Source: Berkiella sp964606325
GTDB lineage: Bacteria > Pseudomonadota > Gammaproteobacteria > Berkiellales > Berkiellaceae
NCBI GenBank assembly: GCA_964606325.1
Contig: CAZSGE010000001.1
Span: 1 to 64,000, forward strand
Length of the DNA stretch: 64,000 nucleotides
Direction of reading: 5' to 3'
Made by a program: the position numbers and the translations under genes. Under the pieces are notes generated by a model. It did not search any database. It saw only the letters and a program-made list of their open reading frames with translations, and was not told where the DNA came from. Every line of letters begins with the position of its first letter. Position 1 is the stretch's first letter. Below are positions 37,199 to 46,433 of this stretch, in pieces.

Positions 37199-37245
37199 CT
37201 AGGGTGAGGGTCTTTTAGGATTTGTTCAGTATTGATAGGGATACC

Positions 37246-39285
37246 ATGTTGAACGAAAAACCCTTTCCACATCTTTTTGCTCCTTTAGATCTTCAATTTA
37301 CTTCTTTAAAAAACCGTATTGTCATGGGCTCTATGCATACCGGCCTAGAAGAAACCGAGCATGGTTTTGAGAAAATGGCGGCATTTTATGAGCGACGTGC
37401 CTTAGGTGGGGTTGGGTTAATTGTCACCGGTGGTATTGCCCCTAATATTGCAGGCTGGGTGGCGCCATTTTCAGCGAGAATGACGTCCAAAAAACATGCC
37501 AATGAGCATCGTGTGATTACGCAGGCTGTTCATGGTGCACATGGCAAAATTGCGATGCAAATTTTACATTCTGGGCGTTATGGTTATCACCCATTAGCGG
37601 TTGCACCTTCTCGCATTAAATCACCGATTAGTCCGTTTGCACCTTGGCGTTTATCCAAACGAGGTATTCAAAACACCATCGACGATTATGTACGCGCAGC
37701 GACGCTTGCTAAAAACGCAGGCTATGATGGCGTAGAAATTATGGGCTCTGAAGGATATTTAATTAATGAATTTTTAGCTACACGCACGAACAAGCGCGAT
37801 GATGAGTGGGGGAAAAACTATGAAGATAGGATGCGATTCCCTGTAGAAATAGTGAAACAAACCAGAGCGGCTGTTGGTAAACATTTTATTATTATTTATA
37901 GACTTTCAATGCTTGATTTGGTGCCCGATGGGAGTCAATGGCAGGAAATTGTCCGTTTAGCCAAAGCCGTTGAAGATGCAGGCGCTAGTATTATCAATTC
38001 AGGGATTGGTTGGCATGAAGTGCGTATTCCCACCATTGCCACCAAAGTGCCCAGACGGGCGTTTACTTGGGTAACACATAAATTACGCGGTGAAGTTTCT
38101 ATTCCTTTAATTACCAGTAATCGCATTAACGATCCTGGTGTGGCAGAGCTTGTGATCAAAGAGCAACATGCTGATTTGGTTTCTATGGCAAGGCCTTTAC
38201 TGGCAGATCCGGATTTTGCGAATAAAGCCATGAAAGGCGAGCCACAAGCCATTAATACTTGCATTGCCTGTAATCAGGCTTGTTTAGATTACATTTTTCA
38301 AAAAAAGCGCGCTACTTGTATGGTTAACCCACAAGCGTGCTATGAAACCGAATTAAAATTTAAACCTGCTCACGTGAAAAAGAAATTAGCGGTAGTGGGG
38401 GCAGGCCCTGCGGGGATGGCTTTTGCTTTAGAGGCAGCTAAATGTGGCCACATCGTGACAATATACGATCAACACTCAGAAATTGGCGGCCAATTTAATT
38501 TAGCGAAAAAAATTCCCGGTAAACAAGAGTTTAATGAAACACTGCGTTACTTTAAGCATCAATTGCAGGCGCATGGTGTTGAAATGATATTAAACACCCA
38601 AGTTACCCCAGAGACTTTTAAGAACAAAGAATTTGATCAAGTGATTTTGGCTACAGGGATTAAACCACGTGTGCCAGATCTAGAAGGTATTAACCACCCA
38701 AAAGTCGTTTCTTATCTTGATGTGATTACCGGTAACAAAGTGGTCGGTAATAAAGTAGCCATTATGGGTGCTGGCGGGATTGGCTTTGATGTGGCCGAAT
38801 TTTTATCGCACCATGGCACAATTCACCCTAGTGAAAACATAGAAGATTATTTACATTATTGGGGCATTGATCCTAACAATGAAGTACGTGGCGGTGTTGC
38901 AGGAATTACGGCGATGGATATTACGTCTCCTCGTGAAATTTATCTTTTGCAACGTAAACAAGAAAAAATGGGTAAAAATTTAGGCAAAACCACCGGCTGG
39001 ATCCATCGCACTGAATTAAAACGTAAAAAGGTGAAGATGCTAGAAGGCGTTACTTATCAAAAAATAGATGATGCTGGATTACATATTGTCAAAGATGGCA
39101 AACCACACATTTTAGTAGTGGATAATGTGGTGATTTGCGCTGGGCAAACACCAAATCGCGATTTATTTTCTCAATTGTCGACCCTTGGTATTCCCGTGAC
39201 ATTAATAGGTGGCGCTGATGTGGCGCTTGAGCTTGATGCGGTTCGTGCAATTCGCCAAGGCGCGGAGTTGGCAGCACGGATTTAG
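37246..39285 (+). CDS. fadH: 2,4-dienoyl-CoA reductase (NADPH), FMN/FAD/4Fe-4S enzyme
   Basis: A 679-residue protein of the Old Yellow Enzyme-iron-sulfur flavoprotein class. Residues about 1-340 are the FMN barrel; the cluster cysteines follow in CIACNQACLDYIF and TCMVNPQAC; from about 380 come two Rossmann domains (VVGAGPAGMAFALEAA for FAD, IMGAGGIGFDVAEFL for NADPH). FadH reduces the conjugated double bonds met in oxidation of unsaturated fatty acids. Length and domain order match E. coli FadH. AGGG precedes the ATG at 37246. Patatin-released fatty acids would be a natural source of substrates, but that link is inference. Confidence 0.9.
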   Translation: MLNEKPFPHLFAPLDLQFTSLKNRIVMGSMHTGLEETEHGFEKMAAFYERRALGGVGLIVTGGIAPNIAGWVAPFSARMTSKKHANEHRVITQAVHGAHGKIAMQILHSGRYGYHPLAVAPSRIKSPISPFAPWRLSKRGIQNTIDDYVRAATLAKNAGYDGVEIMGSEGYLINEFLATRTNKRDDEWGKNYEDRMRFPVEIVKQTRAAVGKHFIIIYRLSMLDLVPDGSQWQEIVRLAKAVEDAGASIINSGIGWHEVRIPTIATKVPRRAFTWVTHKLRGEVSIPLITSNRINDPGVAELVIKEQHADLVSMARPLLADPDFANKAMKGEPQAINTCIACNQACLDYIFQKKRATCMVNPQACYETELKFKPAHVKKKLAVVGAGPAGMAFALEAAKCGHIVTIYDQHSEIGGQFNLAKKIPGKQEFNETLRYFKHQLQAHGVEMILNTQVTPETFKNKEFDQVILATGIKPRVPDLEGINHPKVVSYLDVITGNKVVGNKVAIMGAGGIGFDVAEFLSHHGTIHPSENIEDYLHYWGIDPNNEVRGGVAGITAMDITSPREIYLLQRKQEKMGKNLGKTTGWIHRTELKRKKVKMLEGVTYQKIDDAGLHIVKDGKPHILVVDNVVICAGQTPNRDLFSQLSTLGIPVTLIGGADVALELDAVRAIRQGAELAARI

Positions 39286-39296
39286 AACAAATTTTT

Positions 39297-39444
39297 GTCA
39301 TTCTGAGCGAAGCGAAGAATCTTAGGGGATTAAGAGAGATTTTCTAAATGTGTCATTCTGAGCGAAGCAAAGAATCTCAGGGGATTAAGAGATCCTTCGC
39401 TACGCTCAGGATGACAGACTTTCGTCTTCAGGATGACAGACTTT
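39297..39444. repeat. Cluster of TCATTCTGAGCGAAG intergenic repeats
   Basis: GTCATTCTGAGCGAAGCGAA and its close copy with GCAAA occur at 39297 and 39352 in direct orientation, each followed by GAATCT and GGGGATTAAGAGA. An inverted partner, AGATCCTTCGCTACGCTCAGG then ATGAC, follows at 39389, and CAGGATGACAGACTTT is repeated directly at 39407 and 39429. This family of palindromic repeats is spread through many unrelated bacterial genomes. The rest of the gap (39445-39644) must carry the autotransporter promoter; no clear -35/-10 pair was found. Confidence 0.8.
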
Positions 39445-39644
39445 GACCTTTTGCTCGCGAGGATGTCAGTACATCACACCCATTTTGATCGTATCTAGTT
39501 AACCTTCCAAACTATAAAGTTGCACAGTTGTTGATTCTCGCTTTTAATTAAGAAAACACGGGTAATCGGCTAACTATATATATTTTCAGTGATGAAAGTT
39601 GTTAGACGATCCTAGGGTGCGCTGACAGTAACAGGGAAGGTTAC

Positions 39645-42635
39645 ATGAGAGTCAACAAATCATTTCTGACAAAGGCAGTTTTAGCTTCTTCTGTTTTTAT
39701 AACTTTACTGCCAACAACAGTCTATGCAGTTCTCACGCAGTTGGATGCAGGAGCTAACGCTCAAAACTCAGGTGTGGCTCCTTATAACACGCCGGCTAAT
39801 GGTTATGTCTATGTTGCTTCCCCAGTTAATTTTACTATTTTAGATGGCACCAATATAGGTGCCGATCTTAATGGGGTATCTATTGATAATGCTGTCGGGT
39901 CCGGTGCCACATCTATCATGAATTTCGCAGGTTCCAGTACCGTAAGCGGTACTGTTGGACCAACCTTTCCCATTAGTGATTTAAATGTCGGTGTTGCTGG
40001 TAAAACGGTGGGTTTTCAAGGAAATGTGGCTGGTAATATATTTTTTACATCAACCGGCACAGCAACCATAGCAGACAATGTTACCATCACAGGCAATGTT
40101 GATAGCCAAAATGCAAATCAAGGTATTTTGCGTTTTTTGGGTAACGGCTCCATAACAGGGACAATTGGTGCTACCCAAGGTCTTGATAAAGTCTATTTAG
40201 ATGGTGCAGGAAAAACCGTCACTTTTAGTAAAAGTATTTTAAAGGGAACTGAGCTTAATTTTAATGCTGATGCTATTGCAAACATAGCGGATGGCGCCTC
40301 TCTTGCCACCGTGGATAACGAAGCAGGTGCTTCTTCAAAAGGTACATTAAATTTTCTTGGTACAAGTACTGTAGATGCGATTGGTACAAATTTTGGTAAT
40401 GGCCTCGTCGCTGTCAATATTTTGGGAGCAAATAGTACCCAAGTGAGTTTTACCGGGAATGTTGGCAATGACACCCCGATAATTTTTAAAAATGATGGAA
40501 ATATCGACTTTGCGGATAACGTTGCGGTAGGCGATATTGATAACCAGTTTCAGGATTACAGGGGCGTTGCCTATTTTTTAGGAAGTGGTAGTGCTAAAAA
40601 TATTGGTGTTACAAATCCTTTATTCGAAGTACAGTTAAATAATGCTAATGGACTCAATGAAACGATTACCATTACTGGAACCACTTTAAATGCTGGTGTG
40701 GTAAGATTTCAGGGCTCAAATCCTACCACGTTGGCTTTAAATCAAAACGGTATGAATGTGGATGCGTTAATATTAGCGCAAACAAATAATGTTCATACGG
40801 TAAACATCAAAGATAATACGACTTTGACAGGAAGAATAGGAACATCAACGCGCCAGATTAAAACTGTCCTGGACGCTGGCAAAACATTAACCTTAACAAA
40901 TGGTTCTGGCCTTTTTGGCACTGTTGATGGCGCAGGCACGCTTACCTATCTAGGTTCAACCAACATTATTGCAGCAATTGGTGGTACCACACCATTAACC
41001 GCCGTGAATTTTAATGGGGTTGCAGGGAAAAATGCAAATTTAAACGGCAATATTACAGTGACAGGAGATGTAACAGTTAATAATGGTGGTACGTTAACCA
41101 TCAACAATACAAACACGGTGACAGCAACTAATTTAACGATAGCTAATGGTACATTAGCTTTAGGCCCCAATACCACTGCTAATGTCGTGGGAAAGTTCAA
41201 CTTAAACAATAATAATGACACTTTAATATTGAATATTGGTGGTCAGGCGGCTTCAACGCCTCTGTTAGCCGTAACGGGCGTAGCAACTGTGGGTGTTGGG
41301 GGCGGTAATCTTACCGTGATAAATCCCGAATACAAACCAGGTAACTTAATCGTTCCAATCATCACCGGTGGCGTTGGGAGTGCATTAGCGCCGTTAACCA
41401 TCATCAATTCTAATACATTTATGACAAGCTTTAGTAATCAAGTAAGCGGTGATACCTTAAATTTGGTGATAACGAGTAAATCGCTATCAAATTTTGCCGA
41501 TCAAACAAATAACATTGGTGCTGCATTATCACTTAATTCACTTGCCGCATCGGGCGCTAATGTGACAGGTGATCTCAAAAATATCATAAATCAAGTCAAT
41601 ACCTTTGGTGATGCGGGTACTTTAAATTATGCCTTAAGTACGCTTTCACCTACTGTGAACGGCGCTGTGCTTAATGAAAGTATTAATGCGCAAAATGAAA
41701 CCTTTGATGCCATAACGGATCATTTTGATACACAAGCCTTTTGGCAAAAACATTATGGGAAGTCCTCAAGTGGCATGTCAAATGGTGATGCGCAAGAACC
41801 GAGCAGTGCATGGGTAAAGATATTCAAACAATATGGTAATCAAGCACAGCGTGGAGATATCTTAGGTTATAAAAACGATACCTGGGGTATTATTGCTGGG
41901 GGTGATGCCTATGTTAAAGATAATATTCTCGTTGGTTTAGCGCTCAGCTGGGCTAATTTAGATATGCATGATAAACGCTCAGCTTATGAAACAACGCGAG
42001 CCAACAGCTATCAAGCATCGGTTTATGCCAATCTAGAGTGTGACACGCCTTGGTATTATAACGGTATAGTGGCCGTTGCCTACAACGAATATAGAAGCGA
42101 TAGAAATATTGTATTTGGCAACGTGAATTTGTTCCCTCATGCAGACTATGATGGTTGGCAAACCGGTGCAAAAGTAGAAAGTGGTTACGTTTATGATTTT
42201 GATACGATGCAGTTTGTGCCACACACTTCTTTATTTTACAGCCATCTTTCTTTAAATAGTTACACCGAAACTGGCGCTAACACAGCCAACCTTTTTGTTG
42301 ATGATGCAGATTTTGATGCCATGTTGTGGGGCGGTGGCTTTAAGTTTATCAAAGAGGTTGCGCTGGAAAATGAACGCTTTTTCCAAAGTGAAATCCATAC
42401 CAGAGTTTTTTACGATTTGTTTGGCGATACCATGGCACTCACCTCTCAATTTACCGGAGGCGGGCCCAACTTTAGAACCGCAGGTTTTACCCCTGCACGA
42501 TTTAGCTACAATGTCGGTGGCAATGTTTCACTCTATAGCCGTCATAACTGGGTGTTCACTTTAAGTTATGATTACGATGCCAAAGCAGATTATCATGCTA
42601 ACGCCGGATTTTTAAGGATTCGCCATGAGTTCTAA
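39645..42635 (+). CDS. Autotransporter (type Va) with glycine/asparagine-rich beta-helix passenger, first of a tandem pair
   Basis: A 996-residue outer-membrane/surface protein. Residues 1 to about 28 are a signal peptide (ending TTVYA). The passenger, about 30-640, is rich in Asn, Gly, Thr and Val and has repeated short strands such as ITGNVDSQNANQGILRFLGNG and close variants, consistent with a beta-helix. A helical linker (about 640-720) leads to the autotransporter beta-barrel, about 730-996, ending FLRIRHEF with the terminal Phe needed for barrel assembly. GGAAGG precedes the ATG. It overlaps the next autotransporter gene by 11 bases, so both are co-translated. Likely role: adhesion or surface decoration; no protease motif was seen. 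Confidence 0.9.
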   Translation: MRVNKSFLTKAVLASSVFITLLPTTVYAVLTQLDAGANAQNSGVAPYNTPANGYVYVASPVNFTILDGTNIGADLNGVSIDNAVGSGATSIMNFAGSSTVSGTVGPTFPISDLNVGVAGKTVGFQGNVAGNIFFTSTGTATIADNVTITGNVDSQNANQGILRFLGNGSITGTIGATQGLDKVYLDGAGKTVTFSKSILKGTELNFNADAIANIADGASLATVDNEAGASSKGTLNFLGTSTVDAIGTNFGNGLVAVNILGANSTQVSFTGNVGNDTPIIFKNDGNIDFADNVAVGDIDNQFQDYRGVAYFLGSGSAKNIGVTNPLFEVQLNNANGLNETITITGTTLNAGVVRFQGSNPTTLALNQNGMNVDALILAQTNNVHTVNIKDNTTLTGRIGTSTRQIKTVLDAGKTLTLTNGSGLFGTVDGAGTLTYLGSTNIIAAIGGTTPLTAVNFNGVAGKNANLNGNITVTGDVTVNNGGTLTINNTNTVTATNLTIANGTLALGPNTTANVVGKFNLNNNNDTLILNIGGQAASTPLLAVTGVATVGVGGGNLTVINPEYKPGNLIVPIITGGVGSALAPLTIINSNTFMTSFSNQVSGDTLNLVITSKSLSNFADQTNNIGAALSLNSLAASGANVTGDLKNIINQVNTFGDAGTLNYALSTLSPTVNGAVLNESINAQNETFDAITDHFDTQAFWQKHYGKSSSGMSNGDAQEPSSAWVKIFKQYGNQAQRGDILGYKNDTWGIIAGGDAYVKDNILVGLALSWANLDMHDKRSAYETTRANSYQASVYANLECDTPWYYNGIVAVAYNEYRSDRNIVFGNVNLFPHADYDGWQTGAKVESGYVYDFDTMQFVPHTSLFYSHLSLNSYTETGANTANLFVDDADFDAMLWGGGFKFIKEVALENERFFQSEIHTRVFYDLFGDTMALTSQFTGGGPNFRTAGFTPARFSYNVGGNVSLYSRHNWVFTLSYDYDAKADYHANAGFLRIRHEF

Positions 42636-45357
42636 AAACAGTATAAAAGCCAAAGGTCAGACACCAACCGTGCGAGGACACAGCGTGAGTAAAAAATCCT
42701 TTCTAACAGGTATTGCGCTTGCTTCGAGTATTTTTTGTGCGCTTCCTATAACTGCAAGTGCGACTAATTTAGATGGGGCCGCGGATGGTCAAAATTCAAA
42801 TAATCCTGCTTATCCACCAGATAGTTATAATTTTATCGCTCCCAACGTGGACTTTACGATTATAGGAAATACAGGTAACACTCCTCTTGTTGTAGATAAT
42901 ACGGCGGGTTATTCGATTGCTAATGGTGTTTTTGCTAACAACAATATTTTCGTAACAAACAATGTGGTTTTTAAAGGTTTAGTGAGCCCTGCAAATGCGA
43001 TAGCAGGGCTAACGGTATCGGGGAATCTTACCCTCAATGGTTCTGTTTTAAGTGCTACGCCAATTAATTTAAATAAATCTGCTAGCATTACACTCAATGC
43101 TGACAATGTTAACTTGACGGGAGCTGTTAATAATCTCTCTAACCTGGGAGCAAATGGTGGCATTGTTATTTTAGGTAACAGTAGTATTTTAGGAAATGTT
43201 GGAACAGTATCCCAACCTTTATCTGGAATTAGAGCCATAAATTTGTTGCATCCAGGCTTGCAACAAACAGTTACTTTTGGGCCCAATACTTCCGTTAATG
43301 CTACAAGCATTAAGAGTGGACTTGCGCCATTTGTTTTTGGAGATACTTTGTTCAATGTTGAAGATAATACAACAGTTAATGGCAATTTTTTAACCGATGT
43401 GAATGGAACTAATCTAATTACACTAAAATCTACAACAATAAACGGTAATATTGGTTCCCAGGGCTTTGATTTCAAATCGGTTACGATTTCACCAGCCAAA
43501 ACTGCTATTGTCAATGGTGACATTTATGCTGATGCTATCATTATCGACAACGGCAGTACTTTGCAGTTAGCAAATAATAAGAGTATTTTTGGTTTGGTTG
43601 ATTCAACAGGTGGTCCTTTTTCCTCGCTTGATTTTCTAGGGAATTCCTCAGTTAGTTTTGATATAGGTGCTTATAACAAAATAAGCGTAATTAATTTTCT
43701 AGGGGCGACTGGAACCAATGTTAGCTTCAATAATGATGTAACAATTAATGCTGATAACGTGGTAGGTAAGGATGGTGGTACAATTTCTTTAGCTCCTCAT
43801 ACTAATGTTATCTCACAAGGGGATTGGTTTTTGGGCGATGGTTCCGGCGTATTTATCGGGGTAGGGGCTAATTTAGAAACCACTAACTTTAATTTAGGAA
43901 TGAACAGCACTTTAGCATTTGATATGGGTGGCAGCCCCTTTTTAGAAGGTGGTGTATTTGGTGATAATCAAGCTCGTTTTTTAGATCCTAATACGCCCGT
44001 GCAAATTGTTAATCCTGGATTTTCGCCTTATCACACAACAAGCTCAGTTGCGGTAAGAAGTGTCACCGTTCCTTTTGTTGATCCTCCTCAGCCGTTTGTA
44101 ACGAATAGTTTGTTGACGAAAGTCAGTTCATCTTATCTGAATCCTCTTAATAAAATTGATTTAATGCTCGATTTAACTTCTTTACCCTCACAACAATTTG
44201 CCAACCAAGGTAACACGCACGGTGTGGCAGGCGTCATAGATGCGATTGCCAGTGCGCCGGGTGTTTATCCTGATGGTCCATCATCAGGAACATTACGAGA
44301 TATTTTATATCAAATGGGTGTTTTTACCGATGCGCAATCTTTAAATAACGCTCTAGCCACGTTATCGCCCATTGTTGATGGCGCCATCACTTATGAAAGT
44401 TTTAACACCCAAAATGCGATATTTGGCACCGTTGGCGATAGAATGGATCGCATGAATTTTTGGCGTATACATGCATTAAGCGAACCCCAAGGTGTGGCAG
44501 CAGGTGATAGTGTTACTTTGGATCAAGGCGCTTGGGTAAAAGTATATCACCAACACGGTAAGCAAAAAATTCGTGATGATATTGCCGGTTACTCTGATCA
44601 TTCATGGGGTATCACCGTAGGTGGTGATACCATGATTACCAATCATTCCTTGATTGGTGGATCATTCAGTTGGACAGCCTTAGATGTCAATCATGATGTG
44701 TCTGGTTCAAAAACAAATGCTAATAGCTATCAAGGTACGATGTATGCAAGCGTAGATTTTGATTGCCCCTTATATGTGAATGCGGCAGTTGGCGTTTCTT
44801 ATAACAACTATATCACTGCGCGTAACATCGTATTTAATGATTTAAATATTCATCCTCGTGGTCATTACCATGGTATACAAACTGGCGCTAAAGCAGAAAT
44901 GGGCTATGTATTCGGTGGGCTGCGTTATCATGCTATTCCGATTGCATCGCTTTATTATTCCAACTTAACGTTGCGTAGCTATCAAGAAACAGGCGCCGGG
45001 ACCGCTAGTCAACTTGTTCGTCGACAAGACTACGATACACTCTTAGTGGGCGCGGGTGGAAAACTCGTTGATGACTATCCCCTGAGCGATAATTATTTAT
45101 TGCAATCTGAAGCACATGCGATGATGTTCTATGATTTATTTGATGATAATGTGCAAACCACGTCTCAGTTTGTGGGAGCTGGCCCAAGTTTTAACACGTT
45201 TGGCTTTAAACCAGCGCGAGATAGCTATAATCTTGGTGCAAGCTTAACGTTGTTTAGCCATTACAGCTTTAACATGAGTGCTGAATATGATTTTAACTTT
45301 AAACAAGATTATCGCGCGAACTCAGGGTTTGTGAGAGTGAGATATGAGTTCCTTTAA
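42625..45357 (+). CDS. Autotransporter (type Va), second of the tandem pair
   Basis: A 910-residue paralogue of the preceding protein. The signal peptide KKSFLTGIALASSIF...ASA is very like that of the first. From the ATG at 42625 it carries a 20-residue hydrophilic extension before this; a GTG at 42685 with GAGGA upstream would give a start aligned with the paralogue, and both remain possible. The passenger is Asn/Gly/Thr-rich (about 45-540). The barrel (about 640-910) shares many blocks with the paralogue (NANSYQGTMYASV, GIQTGAKAEMGYVF, DNYLLQSEAHAMMFYDLF) and ends VRVRYEFL. Paralogous barrels with diverged passengers suggest duplication followed by passenger change. Confidence 0.88.
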   Translation: MSSKNSIKAKGQTPTVRGHSVSKKSFLTGIALASSIFCALPITASATNLDGAADGQNSNNPAYPPDSYNFIAPNVDFTIIGNTGNTPLVVDNTAGYSIANGVFANNNIFVTNNVVFKGLVSPANAIAGLTVSGNLTLNGSVLSATPINLNKSASITLNADNVNLTGAVNNLSNLGANGGIVILGNSSILGNVGTVSQPLSGIRAINLLHPGLQQTVTFGPNTSVNATSIKSGLAPFVFGDTLFNVEDNTTVNGNFLTDVNGTNLITLKSTTINGNIGSQGFDFKSVTISPAKTAIVNGDIYADAIIIDNGSTLQLANNKSIFGLVDSTGGPFSSLDFLGNSSVSFDIGAYNKISVINFLGATGTNVSFNNDVTINADNVVGKDGGTISLAPHTNVISQGDWFLGDGSGVFIGVGANLETTNFNLGMNSTLAFDMGGSPFLEGGVFGDNQARFLDPNTPVQIVNPGFSPYHTTSSVAVRSVTVPFVDPPQPFVTNSLLTKVSSSYLNPLNKIDLMLDLTSLPSQQFANQGNTHGVAGVIDAIASAPGVYPDGPSSGTLRDILYQMGVFTDAQSLNNALATLSPIVDGAITYESFNTQNAIFGTVGDRMDRMNFWRIHALSEPQGVAAGDSVTLDQGAWVKVYHQHGKQKIRDDIAGYSDHSWGITVGGDTMITNHSLIGGSFSWTALDVNHDVSGSKTNANSYQGTMYASVDFDCPLYVNAAVGVSYNNYITARNIVFNDLNIHPRGHYHGIQTGAKAEMGYVFGGLRYHAIPIASLYYSNLTLRSYQETGAGTASQLVRRQDYDTLLVGAGGKLVDDYPLSDNYLLQSEAHAMMFYDLFDDNVQTTSQFVGAGPSFNTFGFKPARDSYNLGASLTLFSHYSFNMSAEYDFNFKQDYRANSGFVRVRYEFL

Positions 45358-45650
45358 ATATCAAATAAATCATCTTCATCACTAAAAAAATAGTTTTTAG
45401 CTTGATTAAAGGTACTTAAAATAGATTCTTTGTTTTCATAAAAAACATAGACACCGGCAATTTTCACAATCGCGACAGCAACGCCGCTTAGCAAAAAGCT
45501 ATGAAGTCCAATATGGCCTGCGCAATACATTATTCCTAATAAACCGGCTTTTGCTGTATACCCACCGATTTTGGCTAATAAGCTATCTACTTGCTTTTCA
45601 GTGAGCCCCCCATGGATTTGCTGGCATTCTGTATCACTTAATAATTTCAT
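45354..45650 (-). CDS. Small hydrophobic protein with double-glycine bacteriocin-like leader
   Basis: The 98-residue product from ATG 45650 begins MKLLSDTECQQIHGG, which fits the double-glycine leader of class II bacteriocins and microcins (Leu, Glu, Ile spaced before GG). After the GG come 83 residues with glycine/alanine-rich hydrophobic stretches (KAGLLGIMYCAGHIGL; SFLLSGVAVAIVKIAGVYVF) and an acidic tail DEDDLFDI. AGGGA lies 6 bases before the ATG; a longer ORF from 45668 adds MSLGTP. The gene is 165 bases downstream of rnt and overlaps the autotransporter stop by 4 bases. Its leader matches that of the small protein at 53924-54190. No C39-peptidase ABC exporter is visible nearby. A membrane-active peptide or its immunity partner is possible. 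Confidence 0.65.
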   Translation of the reverse strand: MKLLSDTECQQIHGGLTEKQVDSLLAKIGGYTAKAGLLGIMYCAGHIGLHSFLLSGVAVAIVKIAGVYVFYENKESILSTFNQAKNYFFSDEDDLFDI

Positions 45651-45815
45651 AGGAGTCCCTAAAGACAAAAAATTTTGTTAAGTTACATTTGAAAGCCAAC
45701 TACGCCATGAAACTTTCTAAATCATTTTATGGTATTTTAAGGACTATAAAAAGGCAACGCATCATCCAATATGTGAGATGGAATGTGCAAGATAAAAAAA
45801 TGACATACCAATAAC

Positions 45816-46433
45816 CTATTCTATTGTCCAACCGCCCAATTCTTTATATCGATTCACAATTTTGCAAAATAGTTCTGCTGTACTTTGTGCATCATAAAGT
45901 GCGGAGTGTGCATCATCGGTATTAAAAGGAATTTGTGCTGCTTCCATGCCTTTGGCGAGAACGGTTTGGCCATAGGCAAGCCCGCTTAAGGTGGCAGTAT
46001 CAAAACTGGTAAATCGATGGAAAGGGCTTTTGGTGATTTTACATCTGGCGATGGCAGCATTTAAAAAATGTTGATCAAACCAAGCATTGTGCCCAACCAA
46101 CACAGCGCGCGAACATTTTTTATCTTGGCATTCTTTGGAGATAGCCGCAAAAAATTCATTTAAGGCATCACTCTCTGAAATCGCAAAACGAAAAGGGTGG
46201 CCCACATCAATTTTGTTAAAAGCGAGTGCATTGGGATCAAGGTGTGCACCATCAAATGGGGCAATATGATAATGAAAGGTCTGATCGGGGCTGATTATAC
46301 CATTATCATCCATTTTGATGGTGATGGCTGCTAATTCAAGTAACGCATCCGTTTGCGGATTAACACCACCTGATTCAACATCCACGACCACAGGTAGGAA
46401 GCCGCGAAAGCGCGATGCGATATTATGACTCAT
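45816..46433 (-). CDS. rnt: Ribonuclease T
   Basis: A 205-residue DEDDh exonuclease. The first acidic pair is in VVVDVESGG, followed by ALLELAAI; later motifs are VGHNAWFD and the terminal HSALYDAQST, in which His and Asp complete the active site. RNase T trims the 3' ends of tRNA and other stable RNAs in the cytoplasm. The ATG overlaps the pyrC stop by 4 bases. The rnt-pyrC-motY grouping is also known from Pseudomonas. Confidence 0.93.
   Translation of the reverse strand: MSHNIASRFRGFLPVVVDVESGGVNPQTDALLELAAITIKMDDNGIISPDQTFHYHIAPFDGAHLDPNALAFNKIDVGHPFRFAISESDALNEFFAAISKECQDKKCSRAVLVGHNAWFDQHFLNAAIARCKITKSPFHRFTSFDTATLSGLAYGQTVLAKGMEAAQIPFNTDDAHSALYDAQSTAELFCKIVNRYKELGGWTIE

Noticed and set aside
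39297..39444. Insertion sequence remnant
   Set aside because: The repeats are of the common dispersed palindromic type, with no transposase fragment or target duplication.
42909..43523. 204-codon open frame antisense to the second autotransporter
   Set aside because: It mirrors low-complexity Asn/Thr/Gly codons of the sense gene, has no ribosome site and its translation is a featureless Pro/Leu/Thr mix.
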